Counted from the first letter of the stretch, positions 16,266-26,948 are shown. The stretch: DNA of 64,000 nucleotides from Streptacidiphilus sp. PB12-B1b (GCF_014084125.1 NZ_CP048405.1:2356001-2420000); one strand, 5' to 3'. The notes: generated by a model not told the origin, from the letters alone. Numbers and translations: made by a program.

Positions 16266-16436
16266 ATGGTCCTCCTCGCACTGCTGGTCCTGAGCGCCAC
16301 GCTCTGGGGCGCCGCCTCCTACGTCAGCCCGCCCGTCCTGGCCGTGGCCTGCGTCGTGATCGGCGCCTGGCTGCTGGTCTTCGCCGTCCGCGAGCGGCTC
16401 GCCCGCACCGGCCGCCGCACCGTGCGGGGGGTCTGA
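16266..16436 (+). CDS. Small membrane protein, 56 aa
   Basis: 56 residues from ATG 16266 with ribosome site GGAAGG (16256-16261). Two hydrophobic segments (MVLLALLVLSATLWGAASYV and VLAVACVVIGAWLLVFAV) and a basic tail (RERLARTGRRTVRGV), so it is probably a hairpin in the membrane with cytoplasmic C-terminus. No family recognised. The TetR operator sits in front of it and the next gene follows 2 bp after its stop, so it is the first gene of a two-gene unit under the FabR-like repressor. Confidence 0.7.
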   Translation: MVLLALLVLSATLWGAASYVSPPVLAVACVVIGAWLLVFAVRERLARTGRRTVRGV

Positions 16437-16438
16437 CC

Positions 16439-16720
16439 ATGAACGCCGCACACCCGCTCGCCGAGGAAGCCCCGCTGCCCAAGGAGAGCGGCGACGACAT
16501 CGCCGTGGCGTCGTTCGTCCTGGGCTTGCTGGGCCTGTTCTTCTTCAACATCGCGCTCGGCCCGCTGGCGCTGGCCCTCGGCGGGGTCTCGCTGGCCCGG
16601 GGGACCGGACGCCGAGGGCGCGCCCTGCTGGGCATGGCCCTCGGCGTCGCCGATCTGGTGGTGCTGGTCGCGCTGGTCGCTGCCCACCACGGCGGATTCA
16701 CCTGGGGCACGGCCGCCTGA
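16439..16720 (+). CDS. DUF4190-like membrane protein
   Basis: 93 residues, ATG 16439, 2 bp after the previous stop. It has the DUF4190 pattern: a polar N-terminus, then VASFVLGLLGLFFFNIALGPLALALGGVSLARGTGRRGRALLGMALGVADLVVLVALV, i.e. two membrane helices around a small basic loop. The function of the family is unknown. It is co-transcribed with the 56-aa protein and probably under the same TetR operator, which suggests a role in membrane composition. Confidence 0.8.
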   Translation: MNAAHPLAEEAPLPKESGDDIAVASFVLGLLGLFFFNIALGPLALALGGVSLARGTGRRGRALLGMALGVADLVVLVALVAAHHGGFTWGTAA

Positions 16721-16740
16721 CGGCCGCCGGGCCACGGCTG

Positions 16741-18600
<1,860 letters not shown>

Positions 18601-18619
18601 TCATGCCCGGGGCGAGTGA

Positions 18620-18648
18620 ACTCAACTCCGGTGCGGCGGCGAAGTCAA
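18620..18648 (-). promoter_or_regulatory. Candidate promoter of the GH27 gene
   Basis: On the minus strand TTGACT (18648-18643), 17-bp spacer, TTGAGT (18625-18620). The -35 is near-consensus; the -10 differs by one base from TAGAGT. It would start transcription near 18613, about 80 bp before the start codon. Confidence 0.45.
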
Positions 18649-18668
18649 TATCTGTTGCAGTATGGGCG

Positions 18669-18689
18669 AAACAACTCGGGTAATTGTTT
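18669..18689. promoter_or_regulatory. Inverted repeat upstream of GH27 promoter
   Basis: AAACAA / TTGTTT arms with a 9-bp spacer in a locally A/T-rich patch (18640-18700), 20 bp upstream of the -35 box. Possible activator or repressor site for sugar control; no regulator gene is adjacent. Confidence 0.4.
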
Positions 18690-18730
18690 GATCTTTTTGC
18701 TTTCGGGCGCGTGGTTGGCAGAGCGGGGGC

Positions 18731-21700
18731 TCAGGACGGGGAGAAGCCCAGCGGCAGCTCCAGCTCCAGCCAGACCACCTTGCCGTCCCGGGTGGCGCGG
18801 CTGCCCCAGCGGTGCGCCAGCTCGTTGATCAGGTGCATGCCCCGGCCGCCCTCGTCCTCGAAGGAGGCCCGGTGCAGCCGGGGCGCGTGGTCGTCCACGT
18901 CGGCGACCTCCACCGTCAGCACCCGGTTCCGGAACAGCCGCAGCTGGGTCGGGGTCCCCGCGTGCAGCAGCGCATTGCTGACCAGCTCGCTGACCAGCAG
19001 CTCGGTGAAGTCGGTGAGCGAGGACAGGCCCCAGGCGGCCAGCGTCCGGCGGGCGAAGCGGCGCGCCTCGCCGACCACCGACAGGTTGTTGGAGAGCGGC
19101 AGCGTGGCGATCCAGTCGCCGTCGACCGGCAGCACCCGCGCCATGATCATCGCTATGTCGTCGTCGCTGTCCCCGGCCGTCATGGCCGCCAGCACCGCGT
19201 CACAGCCCTCCTCCAGGGAGTCGTGCCGCTCGGCGACGGCCTGCGACAGCAGTTCCAGGCCCTCGTCCAGATCCCGGTCGCGGCGCTCGATCAGGCCGTC
19301 CGTGTACAGCACCAGCACGCTGTCCTCGGCCAGGGTGAAGTCCACCGACTCGAACGGCACCCCGCCCACGCCCAGCGGCGCGCCGGGTGGGACGTCCAGC
19401 AGCCGGGTCGCCCCGCCCGCCTCGGTCACCACCGGCGGCGGATGCCCGGCGCAGGCGATCACACAACTGCTGTCCGCCGGATCGAACACCGCGCAGACGC
19501 AGGTGGCGAACTGCCCCTCGCCGATCGCCGACGCCGTCTCGTCCAGGCTCCGCAGCAGCTGGTCCGGCGGCAGCTCCATGGTGATCAGGGTCCGCGCGGC
19601 CGTCCGCAGCTGGCCCATGGTGGCGGCGGCCCGGATGCCGTGGCCCATCACGTCGCCGACCACCAGCGCCACCCGGCCGCAGGTCAGCGGCACGACGTCG
19701 AACCAGTCGCCGCCGACCTCGCTGACCACGCTGCTCGGCAGGTAGCGGTAGGCGATCTCCAGCCCCGGCGAGCGGTGCACCTCCTGCGGCAGCAGGCTGC
19801 GCTGGAGCGTGAGCGCGGTGTCCCGCTCGCGCCGGTAGAGCCGCGCGTTGTCGATGCAGACCGCCGCCCGCGCCGCCAGCTCCTCCGCCAGTGACTGGTC
19901 GGCCGGGTTGAACGGCTCCGGATTGCCCATCCGGACGAACTCCGCGCCGCCCAGCACCGTGCCCCGGGCCAGCAGCGGCACCATCAGGTACGAGTGCACG
20001 CCCGCGTCCAGGCTGGGCTGCACCCGTTCGGGGTAGGCGACGATCCTGTGCAGCGCCGCCTCGTCCACCTCCGGCACCAGGATCGAGCGGCCGGTGCGCA
20101 GGCTCTCCGCGTACAGCTTGGCCGACCAGGAGACCTGCCCCACCTCGTCCGCCGCGCCGACCATCCCCGCCTCGGTGATCTCCCCGATGGCGACGGCCCG
20201 CATCTGCACCCGGCCGTCGTCCGGCACCGGCGCCTGGTCCTGCTCGCCGCCGGCCACCACCGTCTCCAGCAGGTCCACGGTGACGAAGTCGGCGAACCGC
20301 GGGATCACCACCTCCACCAGCTCCTCGGCGGTCCGGTGCAGATCCAGCGTGGTGCCGATGCGGGTGCTGGCCTCGTTCAGCAGCGCCAGCCGCTCCTGGG
20401 CGGCATGGGCCTCGTCCAGCGCCTTCAACCGCTCCCGGGAGGCGTCCCGCTCCCGGGTGAACAACAGCGCGTTGTCGATCGACACCGCCGCCCGCGCCGC
20501 CAGCTCGGTGGCCAGCGCCAGATCCTCCCCGGCGTACGGCTCCCCGGTCACCGTCCGGTAGAACGACGCCACGCCCACCACCGACCCGCGGGCGATCAGC
20601 GGCACCACCATGAAGCTGCGCACCCCCTGCTGCACCACCGCCGCCCGCCGCAGCGCGTCGTCCGCGAACCAGGCCAGCGCCGACTCGTCCAGCCGGGGCA
20701 CCAGCACCGGCCGCCGGTGCACCACCGACCAGGCGTACGGCGTCGTCGGATGGAACCGCTGGACGTCGCCGACCGGCGCCACCGGGTCCATCCCGGAGTT
20801 CTCCACCGTGTGGAAGGCCAGCCGCCGCAGCACCGCCGAGCGCTCCGGCGGCCCCGGCGCCTCCTCGCCGCGCAGCAGCGCGTCCACCACCTCCACCACC
20901 ACCGTGTCGGCCAGCTTCGGCGTGGCCACCTGCGCCAGCTCCAGCGCGGTCTGCCGCAGGTCCAGGGTGGTGCCGATGCGGGTGGACGCCTCGTTCAGCA
21001 GCGCCAGCCGCTCCCGGGCGGCATTGGCCTCGCGCAGGGCCTGCTGCCGGGCCAGCACCGTCCGGTGCTCGCGCAGGTAGAGCTGGGCGTTGTCGATGGC
21101 CACCGCTGCTCGGGCCGCCAGCTCGTCCCCGAGCGCCAGGTCCTCGCCCTCGTAGGCGGTCCGGGTGTCCTCCCCGTCGCCGTCGCCGCCGTCGCCGCCG
21201 TCGCCGCCGTTGCCGCGCGCGGCCTCGCGGCTGAAGACCACCATGCCCAGCACCGTCCCCCGGGCCACCAGCGGCGTCACCCGCACCGAGCGCGAGCCGA
21301 AGTCCAGGAACGCCTGCACCTGGTTGACCGCCGCCGGCGACTCGACCAGCGGCGGCAGGTCCCGCGCCGGGACGACCACCGTCTGCCGGCTCGCCATGGC
21401 CCGCGCGTACGGCGAGTCCACCGGGATGCTGTAGATCGCGCCGGTCGGCATCACCGCCTGCGGGTAGCTGGAGCTGGACCCGGCCAGCGCCAGCCGGCGC
21501 ACCTGCTCGTTGCCGCGCGGATCGGCGGACTCCGGCGCCAGCCCGGCGAACAGCCGCTCCAGCACGAACACCCCCGCCAGGTCCGCGAACCGGGGGACCA
21601 GCGCGGACGCCAGCTCCCGGGCGGTCTGCTCCAGATCCAGCGTGGTCCCGATCCGGGAGGTGGCGTCGACCAGCAGCTCCAGCCGCTCCCGGGCCCGCGC

Positions 21701-22492
21701 CGCCCGGGACTCGGCCTGGAACCGCTCGGTCACCTCGACGATCGTGGAGCTGACCCCGAGTATCCGCCCGCCGGGCTCGGCCAGCCGGAAGTAGGAGGCC
21801 GACCAGGCGCGGTCGTGGTCCGGATCGGCCGGGGTACGGCCGTGCGAGCGGGCGTCGATGACCGGCTCGCCGGTCTCCAGCACCTGCTGCACCACCGCCT
21901 CCACCTCGGCGCCGTTGATGCCGGGCAGCACCTCGGCCGTGGTCAGCCCGAGGTGCTCCTCCGCCGGGATGCCGTTGATCCGGGCCAGGGCGTCGTTCAG
22001 CCGCACGAAGCGCAGATCGGTGTCGTAGACCGCCATGCCCACCGGGGCCTGCGAGAAGAAGCTGTCCAGCACGGCCAGATCGCCCACCAGCCGACGCACC
22101 GCCCGGACGTCCGAGGCCACCGCCAGCACCAGCGGCTGGCCGTCCGGCCCGGCGACCGGATACGTGCGGAACTCCAGGTTCACCGTGTGGCCGTCCCGGT
22201 GGCGCACCGGGAACACCCCGGACCAGGGGGCGCCGGCCAGGATCGCCGCGAACAGGTCCAGCACGTCGGAGCGCTGCTCCTCGGTCACCAGGATGTCGGC
22301 GGCGTAGCGGCCCACGGCCTCGGCGGGCGAGAAGCCCAGCAGGGCCTGCGCCTCGTCGCTCCAGTGCAGGATCCGGCCGTCGCCCCCGATCAGCGCTGTC
22401 GCAATGGGGATGATCAGCAGACCGCTGTCGCGCGCCTCCTCGCCCGCCGTGCGGCGGGAGCCAGCGCCCGTGCTCTGTCCGTTGGTGCGCAT
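18731..22492 (-). CDS. Multi-sensor PAS/GAF protein with SpoIIE phosphatase and HATPase domains
   Basis: 1253 residues if it starts at ATG 22492 (upstream ATGs at 22561/22570 are possible). Cytoplasmic signalling protein with, in order: PAS (about 25-130), PAS (about 140-265), then three GAF units each opened by the repeated segment RLALLNEASTRIGTTLDL or a variant, then a SpoIIE/PP2C Ser/Thr phosphatase (GGDWFDVVPL, VVGDVMGHGIRAA, ACAGHPPPV, VLYTDGLIERRD, DDDIAMIMAR) and a C-terminal RsbW-like HATPase (LLVSELVSNALLHAGTP, EDEGGRGMHLINELAHRWG). It thus joins a phosphatase that dephosphorylates anti-anti-sigma factors with a kinase domain that phosphorylates them. Such proteins are abundant in streptomycetes and tune sigma-B-type networks. 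An in-frame GGD microsatellite lies between GAF units (21176-21208). Confidence 0.93.
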   Translation of the reverse strand: MRTNGQSTGAGSRRTAGEEARDSGLLIIPIATALIGGDGRILHWSDEAQALLGFSPAEAVGRYAADILVTEEQRSDVLDLFAAILAGAPWSGVFPVRHRDGHTVNLEFRTYPVAGPDGQPLVLAVASDVRAVRRLVGDLAVLDSFFSQAPVGMAVYDTDLRFVRLNDALARINGIPAEEHLGLTTAEVLPGINGAEVEAVVQQVLETGEPVIDARSHGRTPADPDHDRAWSASYFRLAEPGGRILGVSSTIVEVTERFQAESRAARARERLELLVDATSRIGTTLDLEQTARELASALVPRFADLAGVFVLERLFAGLAPESADPRGNEQVRRLALAGSSSSYPQAVMPTGAIYSIPVDSPYARAMASRQTVVVPARDLPPLVESPAAVNQVQAFLDFGSRSVRVTPLVARGTVLGMVVFSREAARGNGGDGGDGGDGDGEDTRTAYEGEDLALGDELAARAAVAIDNAQLYLREHRTVLARQQALREANAARERLALLNEASTRIGTTLDLRQTALELAQVATPKLADTVVVEVVDALLRGEEAPGPPERSAVLRRLAFHTVENSGMDPVAPVGDVQRFHPTTPYAWSVVHRRPVLVPRLDESALAWFADDALRRAAVVQQGVRSFMVVPLIARGSVVGVASFYRTVTGEPYAGEDLALATELAARAAVSIDNALLFTRERDASRERLKALDEAHAAQERLALLNEASTRIGTTLDLHRTAEELVEVVIPRFADFVTVDLLETVVAGGEQDQAPVPDDGRVQMRAVAIGEITEAGMVGAADEVGQVSWSAKLYAESLRTGRSILVPEVDEAALHRIVAYPERVQPSLDAGVHSYLMVPLLARGTVLGGAEFVRMGNPEPFNPADQSLAEELAARAAVCIDNARLYRRERDTALTLQRSLLPQEVHRSPGLEIAYRYLPSSVVSEVGGDWFDVVPLTCGRVALVVGDVMGHGIRAAATMGQLRTAARTLITMELPPDQLLRSLDETASAIGEGQFATCVCAVFDPADSSCVIACAGHPPPVVTEAGGATRLLDVPPGAPLGVGGVPFESVDFTLAEDSVLVLYTDGLIERRDRDLDEGLELLSQAVAERHDSLEEGCDAVLAAMTAGDSDDDIAMIMARVLPVDGDWIATLPLSNNLSVVGEARRFARRTLAAWGLSSLTDFTELLVSELVSNALLHAGTPTQLRLFRNRVLTVEVADVDDHAPRLHRASFEDEGGRGMHLINELAHRWGSRATRDGKVVWLELELPLGFSPS
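21176..21208. repeat. 9-bp microsatellite inside the sensor kinase/phosphatase gene
   Basis: GTCGCCGCC is repeated three times perfectly (21182-21208), preceded by a partial GTCGCC unit. On the coding strand it gives Gly-Gly-Asp repeats in a linker. Gain or loss of units would be in-frame. Confidence 0.8.
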
Positions 22493-22795
22493 GGTCAGGA
22501 AACCACCCGGAGGTCGTCGTTCCGCTCTGACATCTTCCCACGTATGGCGCGGACCGCTCATGTGCGGCACACGCTATCCGCGCGGAGCGCGGCGCGGGGC
22601 CGCTTCCCGCCGGCGCGGGGCCCCTTCCCGCCCCGAAGCCGCCGCCACAGCCGCTACGGCGGCGGCCCACCCCCATTGCGCCGAACGGGCGAGCCCATGC
22701 CCCCGAGCGGCCAGCCGTCCGCCGTCCGCCGTCCGTTCGCCGCCGCTGCGCTGAAGCTCCGCCGTCCGGTGTCGGCGTCTGGCAGTGTGCTCCGC

Positions 22796-23374
22796 GTGAC
22801 TGTTGAAGCCTTCTGGGAACTGATGGAAGCGTGCCGCCGACAGGCGCAGGGCCGACAGGCGCGGCTCGCCTGGCTGCAGGCCGACCTGTCCCGCAGGCCG
22901 CTGCCGGAGATCATCGGGTTCCAGCTCTGCCTGGAGCAGCTGGCCGCCCAGGCGCTCACCGGGGAGTTGGCGGCCGCGGCCCGGCGGATCTTCGGCGGCC
23001 GCTGCACGGACGACGACCTCGAGTACTTCGGCCTCTGGCTGATCGGGCTGGGACCTGACGCGTACCGGCGGGCGCTCCTCGACCCGGACACCCTGGCCGA
23101 CGCCCCCGAGGTCCTGGCCCTGGCGGGTCGGCACTGGACGACCTGGGGCGAGGACTGGCCCGGCTGGGAGACGCTGGACTACGCCGCCTCGGAAGCCTAC
23201 GAGCTGGCGACCGGCGACCAGGATGACTTCCACGACGCCCTGGAAGCCCATCGCGACACCCACCCCGCCGCCGCCGGACCCACCATCGAACCCCAGACCG
23301 CCCACGACCACCCCGAAGCCGCCCGCCGCCTACTCAAACTGAGCACCCTGTTCCCCCTCACCCCCGCCCCATGA
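22796..23374 (+). CDS. DUF4240 domain protein
   Basis: 192 residues from GTG 22796, divergent from the sensor gene. It contains the DUF4240 pattern: VEAFWELMEACR at the start, then LSRRPLPEIIGFQLCLEQLAAQALTGEL, DDDLEYFGLWLIGLGPDAYRRALLDPDTLAD, and WPGWETLDYAASEAYELATG. Members are single-domain, cytoplasmic, of unknown function and sometimes lie beside toxin-immunity or regulatory genes in streptomycetes. No ribosome site of strength is seen, but the domain starts exactly here. The 22493-22795 stretch before it holds only probable divergent promoters. Confidence 0.85.
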   Translation: MTVEAFWELMEACRRQAQGRQARLAWLQADLSRRPLPEIIGFQLCLEQLAAQALTGELAAAARRIFGGRCTDDDLEYFGLWLIGLGPDAYRRALLDPDTLADAPEVLALAGRHWTTWGEDWPGWETLDYAASEAYELATGDQDDFHDALEAHRDTHPAAAGPTIEPQTAHDHPEAARRLLKLSTLFPLTPAP

Positions 23375-23445
23375 GGCAGAGCCCCGGCGGGAGGAGGCAC
23401 CGTTGAGCGAGTACGCGCCGAGGACGAGTAGCAGGCATGACATCG

Positions 23446-23478
23446 AGCCCCCGCTCGTCTGCTCGGGCGGGGGCTTTC
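23446..23478. terminator. Terminator between DUF4240 gene and exonuclease III gene
   Basis: AGCCCCCGC (23446-23454) pairs with GCGGGGGCT (23467-23475), 12-nt loop, followed by TTTCG. It lies between convergent genes. Confidence 0.8.
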
Positions 23479-23500
23479 GTGCGCGCTGCGGAGGAGGCGG

Positions 23501-24313
23501 TCAGGCGGTGAAGGTGACGGTGACCGGTGCGTGGTCGGACCAGCGGGCGGGGTGGGTGGGGGCGCGTTCGACCAGGGCGGAGGTGGCCCGGGCGGCGAGG
23601 GCGGGGGTGGCGAGCTGGTAGTCGATGCGCCATCCGGCGTCGTTGTCGAAGGCGCGGCCCCGGTAGGACCACCAGGTGTAGGGTCCGGGGCCCTCGGGGT
23701 GCAGGCGGCGGACCACGTCCACGTAGCCGGCCTCGTCCAGGACGCGGGTGAACCAGGCGCGCTCCTCGGGGAGGAAGCCGGCGTTCTTCTGGTTGGTCTT
23801 CCAGTTCTTCAGGTCGACCTCCTGGTGCGCGATGTTCCAGTCGCCGCAGACCACGACCTCGCGGCCGTCGGCGGCGGCGCGCTCGCGCAGCTGCTTCAGG
23901 TGCTGCAGGAACTCCTCCAGGAAGCGCTCCTTCTCGTCCTGGCGCGGGGTGCCGACCTCGCCCGAGGGCAGGTAGAGGCTGGCGACGGTGATGCCGGGGA
24001 GGTCGATCTCGGCGTAGCGGCCCGAGGCGTCGAACTCGGCCGAGCCGAAGCCGATCCGCCGCGCCTGCGGTTCAGCGCGGGAGAGCAGGGCGACGCCGGC
24101 CCGGCCCTTGGCGGCGGAGGGCGCCCACAGGGTGTGCCAGCCCTCCGGCTCGCGGACGTGCGCGGCCAGCTGCTCCGGCTCGGCCCGCACCTCCTGCAGG
24201 CAGACCACGTCGGCCCGGGTGGCGGCGAGCCATTCCACGTAGCCCTTGCCGGTGGCGGCGCGCAGGCCGTTCACGTTGGCGGTGCTGATGGTGAGCGAGT
24301 CGGTGGTGCTCAT
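23501..24313 (-). CDS. xthA: Exodeoxyribonuclease III (AP endonuclease)
   Basis: 270 residues, ATG 24313. Exonuclease-endonuclease-phosphatase fold. Motifs: TANVNGLRAA at the start, the metal Glu in VVCLQEVRAE, LYLPSGE, VCGDWNIAHQEVDLKNWK (Asp/Asn catalytic), RIDYQLATPAL and the final SDHAPVTV with the catalytic Asp-His pair. It removes 3' blocking groups and cleaves at abasic sites in base excision repair. Length matches the family. It is monocistronic and followed by a terminator shared with the convergent DUF4240 gene. Confidence 0.96.
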   Translation of the reverse strand: MSTTDSLTISTANVNGLRAATGKGYVEWLAATRADVVCLQEVRAEPEQLAAHVREPEGWHTLWAPSAAKGRAGVALLSRAEPQARRIGFGSAEFDASGRYAEIDLPGITVASLYLPSGEVGTPRQDEKERFLEEFLQHLKQLRERAAADGREVVVCGDWNIAHQEVDLKNWKTNQKNAGFLPEERAWFTRVLDEAGYVDVVRRLHPEGPGPYTWWSYRGRAFDNDAGWRIDYQLATPALAARATSALVERAPTHPARWSDHAPVTVTFTA

Positions 24314-24527
24314 CTGTCCCTGCTGCGGGTCGGGGGCTGCGGTCGGCCCCCATTCTCGCGGACGCGCCACCGGGTGCGGCACGCGCCGGGGAGGGGTCGG
24401 GCTTTTCCGGGCGGCGTGCATCGGCCATGCTGTCGTTGCCGGCCCGGCGCTGGAACGGACGGGGGCGCCGGGGGCAGGGGGGCGGATCGGTTGGACGGGG
24501 GGCGACGCGAGAATGGGGAGGACGGTT

Positions 24528-24806
24528 GTGCTGACGCGTACTCGGCTGTTCGGTGGCAGGACCAGGGTGACGTTCCGCCTGGCGGCGGACGAGCCGCAGG
24601 GGACGGTGAGCGTGGTGGGCGACTTCAACGGCTGGCAGCCGGGTGCGGCCGAGCTGGTCCGCCGGCGCAACGGCACCCGGACCGTGACGGTGTCGTTCCC
24701 GCCGGGGGAGCACCGGTTCCGGTACCTGGCCACCGGCGGGATCTGGTTCGACGACGACGGCGCGGACCGGATCGATCCGCAGGGGAGCCTGTTGCGGCTG
24801 GGGTGA
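24528..24806 (+). CDS. Isoamylase early-set / CBM48-like domain protein
   Basis: 92 residues from GTG 24528, chosen because GGGGAGGA at 24515-24522 is spaced 5 bp before it; ATG 24513 is the alternative. The whole protein is one glycogen-binding-like Ig domain (AMPK/GlgB N-terminal type): TFRLAADEPQGTVSVVGDFNGWQPG, then VSFPPGEHRFRYLATGGIWFDDDGADRIDP. In GlgB and AMPK beta this domain binds alpha-glucans; standalone copies like this are frequent in actinobacteria and their partner is unknown. No signal peptide. Confidence 0.88.
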   Translation: MLTRTRLFGGRTRVTFRLAADEPQGTVSVVGDFNGWQPGAAELVRRRNGTRTVTVSFPPGEHRFRYLATGGIWFDDDGADRIDPQGSLLRLG

Positions 24807-24930
24807 CGCGCACGGCCCGGCGCGGCGGCGTCCGACTTGGTGGGGCCCGGCCCGCTGACGTCCAACCCGCTGGCGTCCGACCCGGCGGTGCCCGGCGCGG
24901 CGGCGTGCCGCCCGGCGGCGTACGGCCCGG

Positions 24931-26640
24931 TCAGCCGCTGGCCTCGCCGCCGGTCGCGGGGGTGCGGCCGTGCCGCATGGCCACGGCCACGGCCAGGCCG
25001 AGCACCCCGGCCCCGGCGGCGACCAGCAGGCCCTCCCGGTAGCCGGCGTCGGTGTACAGGTTCGGGACGGTGTAGTAGCCGCCGGTGACCGAGGCGGGCA
25101 CGCCGGGCACGGTCACCTTGAACTTCAGCGCGTTCGCGGCCAGGCAGGCGGTCAGCACCGCCGTGCCGACCGAGGTGGCGAGGCTGTTGACGACGCCCAG
25201 CATGCCCGCGCTGATGCCCTGCTGGGCGGCGGGCACGGCCTCGACGATCAGGTTGGGCGCGGAGGCGTAGAAGGCGCCGAAGCCGATCCCGAAGACCACC
25301 GCGAACAGGGCGTACTGCCAGGCCGAGTGGGAGTAGAAGGCGTACAGCACGGTGGAGAGGGTGAACGTCGCCATCGCGCCGATCAGCGGCAGCCGGGGGC
25401 CGACCTTGCGGGACCACTCGCCGCCCCCGCCGCCGGAGAGCATGCCGGTGCCGCCGGAGAACACGGCCGAGTGCAGGCCGTAGCCGAGCAGGGTCGCGCC
25501 CAGGCCGTACGCCAGCGGCGCATTGAAGCCGATGTGCAGGATCGGCGCCATGGCGCTGGTGACGCGTCCGCCGGAGCCGGCGATGACCTGGCCGAGGACG
25601 ACATGGGTGAGCTGGGCGTGGCTGGGCGTCTGCAGCATGTACGGGATGGAGTAGCCCTGGACGCCGATGACCATGCTGCCGAACAGCGCGGCGATCAGCA
25701 CCAGGCCGACCTTGGGCGAGAACAGCAGCGCCAGATCCATGATCGGCTGCGCGCTCCGGCGCTCCACCAGCACGAACGCGACCAGCAGCAGCAGTCCGCC
25801 GACCAGCCAGGCCCAGGCCGTCGGCCGCCCCCAGCCCCAGCCCGCGCCGTTGGACAGGTACAGCAGCACCAGCCCGACGCCGACGGCCAGCAGCAGCGCC
25901 CCGGCCACGTCCAGCCGCTGGTCGTTGCGGAGCGGCGACTCGGGCACGACCAGCACCAGCAGCGGCAGCATCACCAGGACGAAGATCAGCATGAACCAGA
26001 ACAGCGACCGCCAGGAGTAGTGGTCCAGCAGCCAGCCGCCCAGCAGCGGCGCGAACAGGGCGGACATGCCGAGCCCGGTGGCGATGACGCCGATCGAGGC
26101 GGGGATGTAGCGGCGCGGCAGGATGTCCCGGAACAGCCCGTACGCCACCGTGGGCGCGGTGATGGCGACCGCCTCCAGCGCGCGGCCGACCAGGAACAGC
26201 GCCCAGGAGCCGGTGAGCGCGCAGACCAGCGTGCCGACGGTGAAGGAGGCCCCGGCCACCAGCATCATCCGCCGCTTTCCCCACAGGTCGGACATCTTGC
26301 CGAAGAGCGGCGTGGTCGCGCCGCCGACCAGACCGAAGATGATCACCATCCAGCTGATGTTGGCGCCGACGCCGGGGAAGGAGGGGGATATGTCCCGGGC
26401 CGCCGAGGCGACCATGGTGTACTGCAGCGCCGCTATCTCGGCGAAGAGCACGACGACGCCGATGACGGCGAAGATCCGCAGCCGGGAGGCGCCCGCCAGG
26501 CGGGCCTCCGACTGAGGACCGGCCGGTGGGTCGGATTCCCTTGCGGGGGGCGGGGGTTGGGGCGTCTGCGGTTCGGGGGCCTGGGCGGAGGACACGTGCG
26601 GCTCCTCGGGGCTGGGGTGCGCAGGGCCCGGGGCGGTCAT
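24931..26640 (-). CDS. MFS transporter, DHA2-like multidrug efflux family
   Basis: 569 residues from ATG 26640. The first about 45 residues are a Pro/Gln-rich cytoplasmic tail. About 14 hydrophobic segments follow, typical of DHA2 (EmrB/QacA-like). Motif A is GGATTPLFGKMSDLWGKRRMM and the motif C region is LFAPLLGGWLLDHYSWRSLFWF. Proteins of this type expel lipophilic drugs or antibiotics by proton antiport. The TetR-type operator at 26654-26675 overlaps its -10 region, indicating repression, though no TetR gene is next to it. Probably leaderless or nearly so, since GATAAT ends 9 bp before the ATG. Confidence 0.92.
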   Translation of the reverse strand: MTAPGPAHPSPEEPHVSSAQAPEPQTPQPPPPARESDPPAGPQSEARLAGASRLRIFAVIGVVVLFAEIAALQYTMVASAARDISPSFPGVGANISWMVIIFGLVGGATTPLFGKMSDLWGKRRMMLVAGASFTVGTLVCALTGSWALFLVGRALEAVAITAPTVAYGLFRDILPRRYIPASIGVIATGLGMSALFAPLLGGWLLDHYSWRSLFWFMLIFVLVMLPLLVLVVPESPLRNDQRLDVAGALLLAVGVGLVLLYLSNGAGWGWGRPTAWAWLVGGLLLLVAFVLVERRSAQPIMDLALLFSPKVGLVLIAALFGSMVIGVQGYSIPYMLQTPSHAQLTHVVLGQVIAGSGGRVTSAMAPILHIGFNAPLAYGLGATLLGYGLHSAVFSGGTGMLSGGGGGEWSRKVGPRLPLIGAMATFTLSTVLYAFYSHSAWQYALFAVVFGIGFGAFYASAPNLIVEAVPAAQQGISAGMLGVVNSLATSVGTAVLTACLAANALKFKVTVPGVPASVTGGYYTVPNLYTDAGYREGLLVAAGAGVLGLAVAVAMRHGRTPATGGEASG

Positions 26641-26653
26641 GCGCGGACGATTA

Positions 26654-26675
26654 TCTAACAGTCCGTCAGATTAGA
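26654..26675. promoter_or_regulatory. TetR-type operator over the MFS promoter
   Basis: TCTAACAGTCCGTCAGATTAGA has outer arms TCTAA/TTAGA; read on the minus strand the inner part TCTGACGGACTGTTAGA matches the operator at 314-330 at 14 of 17 bases. It lies 13 bp upstream of the MFS start codon and overlaps a GATAAT -10 box. Confidence 0.6.
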
Positions 26676-26740
26676 AGGGAAGCTGTTCGGCAGGGGTAGG
26701 CGACTGTCCTTGCACGGACGTGATCTGCTTCAATGGACCC

Positions 26741-26875
26741 ATGGACCGCAACGCAGCCGACGAAGCCCTGAACGGGGGAGCGAGGCACCTCGACCTCGAA
26801 CCGTTCTGGCCGTCCCGGCAGCCGTTCCATTTCGACGAGACCTGTTGTCGCTCGACCGGCGCGCAGGGTCTGTAG
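26741..26875 (+). CDS. Possible 44-aa leader ORF before the winged-helix gene
   Basis: An ATG at 26741 opens a 44-codon frame to TAG 26873-26875: MDRNAADEALNGG..., ending with a Cys-Cys-Arg pair in DETCCRSTGAQGL. The reading frame lies 73 bp upstream of the winged-helix gene on the same strand and is the only structured candidate in the 26641-26948 gap. No strong ribosome site is visible and the composition is less biased than neighbours, so it may be a short regulatory ORF, a remnant or chance. The tandem Cys codons near the end recall cysteine-sensing leader peptides, which is speculation. Confidence 0.3.
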   Translation: MDRNAADEALNGGARHLDLEPFWPSRQPFHFDETCCRSTGAQGL

Positions 26876-26948
26876 TCCTCCCACAGGGCGACCGCACGCG
26901 CGCAGACGACCACCAGCGTCCTCTTCTCGTGCGAAAGCGAGTCCCGTC

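Noticed and set aside
19994-23374. Very long plus-strand frame ending with the DUF4240 protein
   Set aside because: Only the last 192 codons resemble a protein family; the rest mirrors the minus-strand sensor gene.
24807-24930. GC-rich short repeats between the CBM48-like and MFS genes
   Set aside because: Irregular GGCGTCCGAC-like words with no fixed period; probably composition bias.
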